Source: Variovorax sp. SG517 (lineage in GTDB: Bacteria > Pseudomonadota > Gammaproteobacteria > Burkholderiales > Burkholderiaceae_C). Taken from it: a stretch of DNA of 64,000 nucleotides. The DNA is taken from NCBI RefSeq assembly GCF_013376045.1, contig NZ_JABMJG010000001.1:124001-188000 (forward strand), read 5' to 3'. The notes under the pieces are model-generated. The model was not told the origin of the DNA. It did not search any database and saw nothing but the letters and a program-made list of their open reading frames with translations. Every line of letters begins with the position of its first letter. Positions within the stretch are counted from its first letter, which is position 1. Positions 61,688-64,000 of this stretch are shown piece by piece. The position numbers and the translations under genes are program-made.

Positions 61688-62185
61688 ATGAATCGCCAGC
61701 TTACGCCTCGCCGCCTCGCACTTGCAGCTTCTGTTGTTTCGGCCCTGTGGCTCGCGGGCTGCGGTTCCACCGGGTCGGTCCCCGGCCAGCTGAGCGGGGC
61801 CAGCGGCGATGTCGGGGCAGGCCCGGTGCCGCGGGCGTCGAGCGCTTCCTCCGCCCGCGACTACCGCCGCGACGCCGCGCGCCATGTCTATGAAGCCAAC
61901 CGCTCGCGTGTCTACAAGGGCCAGCTGCCGCCGATGCTCTATGCGGTCGGCACGCTCGAGGTGAGCATCGACGCGGGCGGCAAGGTGCGCTCGATGCGCT
62001 GGCTGCGCGCTCCCAAGCATGCGCCCGAGGTCATCGCCGAGATCGAGCGCATGGTGCTGAAGGCATCGCCCTTCCCGCCAGCCACGCGCATGGGCACCGT
62101 CACATGGACGGACACCTGGCTGTGGGACGAAAGCGGACGCTTCCAACTCGACACCCTGACAGAAGGCCAGCAGCAAGGGGACTGA
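61688..62185 (+). CDS. lipoprotein with TonB C-terminal-like domain
   Basis: A 165-residue lipoprotein: signal peptide with lipobox WLAGC (Cys25), a Ser/Gly/Ala-rich linker to about residue 55, then a small alpha/beta domain (LYAVGTLEVSIDAGGKVRSM, EIERMVLKASPFPPA) like the TonB C-terminal fold, where the FPP motif precedes a final strand. Such stand-alone proteins are common in Burkholderiales, with unknown function. It is divergent from xdhC; its promoter shares that short gap. Confidence 0.78.
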   Translation: MNRQLTPRRLALAASVVSALWLAGCGSTGSVPGQLSGASGDVGAGPVPRASSASSARDYRRDAARHVYEANRSRVYKGQLPPMLYAVGTLEVSIDAGGKVRSMRWLRAPKHAPEVIAEIERMVLKASPFPPATRMGTVTWTDTWLWDESGRFQLDTLTEGQQQGD

Positions 62186-62189
62186 CGGC

Positions 62190-62540
62190 TCAGGAGCCGC
62201 GGTACGTGGAGTAGCTCCACGGGCTCACCAGCAGCGGCACGTGGTAGTGCTGGTCGGTGTGGGCCACGCCGAAGTCCAGCGACACCTTGTTCAGGAAGTT
62301 CGGCTCCGGCAGCTTGACGCCCAGGGCCTTGAAGTAGCCGGCCACGTCGAACACCAGGCGGTAGGTGCCGACCTTCAGCGAGTTGTTGTCGTACAGCGGG
62401 CCGTCGCTGCGGCCGTCCGAATTCAGCGTGAAGCGCTTCACCAGCGTGGCGGCGTCGCCGTCGGTGGTGTACAGCGCCACCTCCATGCCGGCCGCGGGGC
62501 CGCCATGCATCGTGTCCAGTACGTGAGTGCTCAGGCCCAT
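62190..62540 (-). CDS. uraH: 5-hydroxyisourate hydrolase (transthyretin-like)
   Basis: A 116-residue enzyme of the transthyretin-related family. It starts MGLSTHVLDTMHGGPAAGME, has FTLNSDGRSDGPL and ends in the diagnostic YRGS. It hydrolyses 5-hydroxyisourate from PuuD to OHCU. AAGGAG lies upstream of the ATG at 62540. It is divergent from gntR, with the TGTATACA site in between. OHCU decarboxylase (UraD) is not in the window. Confidence 0.96.
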   Translation of the reverse strand: MGLSTHVLDTMHGGPAAGMEVALYTTDGDAATLVKRFTLNSDGRSDGPLYDNNSLKVGTYRLVFDVAGYFKALGVKLPEPNFLNKVSLDFGVAHTDQHYHVPLLVSPWSYSTYRGS

Positions 62541-62601
62541 GGGGCGCTCCTTGAAAGTCCGAAAAGCTCGGATCGGCGGGTGCGGGAAATTCCGGTGGAC
62601 A

Positions 62602-62617
62602 AAAGTGTATACAGTTA
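62602..62617. promoter_or_regulatory. GntR operator candidate between uraH and gntR
   Basis: AAAGTGTATACAGTTA, identical over its first 15 bases to the site at 60755-60769 upstream of puuD. It lies in the divergent gap between uraH and gntR, 19 bases upstream of the gntR start. A regulator bound here would control uraH and its own gene. Confidence 0.7.
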
Positions 62618-62634
62618 CCGGCTTTGGGTCTATC

Positions 62635-63309
62635 ATGAAAAACATGGAGTCCTCCACCACCCGTTCGATCGTCGATGCCCTCACGAAGGCCATCGTCGAG
62701 CACCGGCTTCAGCCCGGCACCAAGCTGGCCGAGCAGAAGCTGGCAGATCACTTCGGCGTCTCGCGCACGCTGGTGCGCCAGGCGCTTTTCCAGCTCTCGC
62801 AGAACAAGCTGATCCGACTGGAGCCTGCGCGCGGCGCCTTCGTGGCGGCGCCCGCGGTCGACGAGGCCAAGCAGGTTTTCGCCGTGCGCCGCATGCTCGA
62901 GGCGGAGATGACGCGTGAGTTCGTGCGCACCGTCACGCCTGCAAAGATCAAGGCGCTGAAGGAGCACGTGGCGCTCGAGAAGTCCGCCGTGTCGGGCGAA
63001 GACATCTCCGGCCGCACAGAGCTGCTGGGCGACTTCCACGTGCGCATGGCCGAGCTCATGGGCAACCAGGTGCTGGCGCAGATCCTGGGCGAGCTCATCT
63101 CGCGCTGCGCCCTCATCACGCTGATGTACCAGAGCGCCAGCGCGGCCGAGCACTCCAACGACGAGCACGCCGACATCGTGAAGGCGCTGGCGGCACGCGA
63201 CGAGGAGCGCGCCGTTCGCCTCATGACCGAACACCTCGAGCACGTCGAGGCCAACCTCACCTTCGACCGCAAGGTCCCGACCAACGACATCTCGCTGGCG
63301 CTGTCCTGA
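62635..63309 (+). CDS. GntR-family transcriptional regulator of urate catabolism (FCD/FadR subgroup)
   Basis: A 224-residue GntR protein: N-terminal winged helix (KLAEQKLADHFGVSRTLVRQ, ALFQLSQNKLIRLEPARGAF) and a C-terminal FCD all-helical ligand domain with an AVRRMLEAEMTREFV helix and later His-rich metal/ligand residues (HVRMAELMGN, HLEHVEANLTF). Start at the ATG at 62635; 62644 is possible. It is divergent from uraH, and puuE follows eight bases after its stop. The TGTATACA dyads nearby are its likely targets, with a urate-pathway intermediate as effector. Confidence 0.9.
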   Translation: MKNMESSTTRSIVDALTKAIVEHRLQPGTKLAEQKLADHFGVSRTLVRQALFQLSQNKLIRLEPARGAFVAAPAVDEAKQVFAVRRMLEAEMTREFVRTVTPAKIKALKEHVALEKSAVSGEDISGRTELLGDFHVRMAELMGNQVLAQILGELISRCALITLMYQSASAAEHSNDEHADIVKALAARDEERAVRLMTEHLEHVEANLTFDRKVPTNDISLALS

Positions 63310-63317
63310 TCCACACA

Positions 63318-64000
63318 ATGACCGTCTACGACTCCACCCTGCCCTACCCGCGCGACCTGATCGGCTACGGCCGCAACCCGCCCCATGCCCGATGGCCCGG
63401 CGGCGCGCGCGTCGCCGTGCAGTTCGTGCTGAACTACGAGGAAGGCGGCGAGAACGCCACGCTGCACGGCGACGCGGGCTCCGAGCAATTCCTCTCCGAG
63501 ATGTTCAACCCGGCGAGCTTCCCCGACCGGCACATCAGCATGGAGGGCATCTACGAGTACGGCTCGCGTGCTGGCGTGTGGCGCATCCTGCGCGAGTTCG
63601 AGAAGCGTGGCCTGCCGCTGACCGTGTTCGGCGTGGGCATGGCGCTGGAGCGCTATCCGGAGCTGACCGCCGCCTTCAAGGAGCTGGGCCACGAGATCGC
63701 CTGCCACGGCTGGCGCTGGATCCACTACCAGAACATCGACGAAGCCACCGAGCGCGAGCACATGCGCCTGGGCATGGAAGCCATCGAGAAGCTCACCGGC
63801 GAGCGCGCCCTGGGCTGGTACACCGGCCGCGACAGCCCCCGCACCCGCCGCCTGGTGGCCGACTACGGCGGCTTCGAGTACGACAGCGACTACTACGGCG
63901 ACGACCTGCCCTTCTGGATGAAGGTGCAGAAGACCGACGGCACCGTGGTGCCACAGCTCATCGTGCCCTACACGCTCGACTGCAACGACATGCGCTTCGC
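63318..64000 (+). CDS. puuE: allantoinase PuuE (polysaccharide-deacetylase type), runs off right edge
   Basis: The first 227 residues of a PuuE-type allantoinase: start MTVYDSTLPYPRDLIGYGRN, then PGGARVAVQFVLNYEEGGEN, ISMEGIYEYGSRAGVWRILR, CHGWRWIHYQNIDE and ALGWYTGRDSPRTRRLV. These are the conserved segments of the cofactor-free allantoinase family related to polysaccharide deacetylases; it opens the allantoin ring to allantoate. It starts eight bases after gntR and is probably co-transcribed with it. The C-terminus lies outside the window. Confidence 0.95.
   Translation, partial: MTVYDSTLPYPRDLIGYGRNPPHARWPGGARVAVQFVLNYEEGGENATLHGDAGSEQFLSEMFNPASFPDRHISMEGIYEYGSRAGVWRILREFEKRGLPLTVFGVGMALERYPELTAAFKELGHEIACHGWRWIHYQNIDEATEREHMRLGMEAIEKLTGERALGWYTGRDSPRTRRLVADYGGFEYDSDYYGDDLPFWMKVQKTDGTVVPQLIVPYTLDCNDMRF

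Overview
The window is very GC-rich, densely coded DNA from a beta-proteobacterium. Gene content (urate hydroxylase PuuD, an indolepyruvate oxidoreductase pair, many LysR regulators and ABC/TRAP uptake systems, an autotransporter) and the style of the intergenic repeats fit the family Comamonadaceae, most likely Variovorax or a close relative. That placement is by protein and repeat recognition only. No rRNA, tRNA, insertion sequence, integrase or CRISPR array was seen.

Layout. 1-4.7 kb: an AraC-like regulator (cut by the left edge), a LysR regulator divergent from an MFS exporter, adenine deaminase and an IclR regulator. 4.8-8.9 kb: a tightly overlapped operon for a polar amino-acid ABC importer plus a DAO-type FAD oxidoreductase and a small NTF2-like protein. 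9.0-19.2 kb, minus strand: a TOMM (thiazole/oxazole-modified microcin) type RiPP cluster, with a kinase/cyclase/ATPase fusion regulator, a 260-residue precursor, a methyltransferase, a fused cyclodehydratase (YcaO), an FHA protein, an RhiA-like protein and an unknown protein. Same-orientation copies of a roughly 100-bp repeat bracket this cluster. 19.4-31.1 kb, minus strand: purine salvage and oxidation, with a BMP-type nucleoside ABC importer, an AzgA-type purine permease, a LysR regulator and xanthine dehydrogenase XdhAB. 31.2-33.5 kb: TSUP and Nramp-like membrane proteins.

33.6-43.2 kb: a LysR regulator divergent from iorA-iorB, an FMN alpha-hydroxy-acid dehydrogenase, a TRAP transporter and an acyl-CoA thioesterase. 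Together these could import an aryl-hydroxy acid, oxidise it to the 2-oxo acid, convert that to an acyl-CoA and release the acid. 43.3-49.6 kb: a 2081-residue type Va autotransporter, then a low-molecular-weight phosphatase. 50.2-55.6 kb: a magnesium module (mgtA, an mgtC-like gene, a DUF2059 protein) preceded by a leader with two small ORFs and a hairpin that buries the mgtA ribosome-binding site.

55.7-64.0 kb: succinate-semialdehyde dehydrogenase, a LURP-one-like protein, and the rest of the urate route: glycerate 2-kinase, PuuD, XdhC, hydroxyisourate hydrolase, a GntR regulator and allantoinase PuuE (cut by the right edge). Two identical 15-bp sites centred on TGTATACA, upstream of puuD and between uraH and gntR, look like operators of that GntR protein. 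Adenine deaminase, purine uptake, XdhAB/XdhC, PuuD, UraH, PuuE and glycerate kinase form a nearly complete purine-to-glycerate path, split in two by the 31-57 kb block.

The most noteworthy items are the TOMM cluster with a precursor that looks like two fused precursor units ending in the protein's only cysteine, and the proline-rich leader ORF plus SD-sequestering hairpin in front of mgtA.
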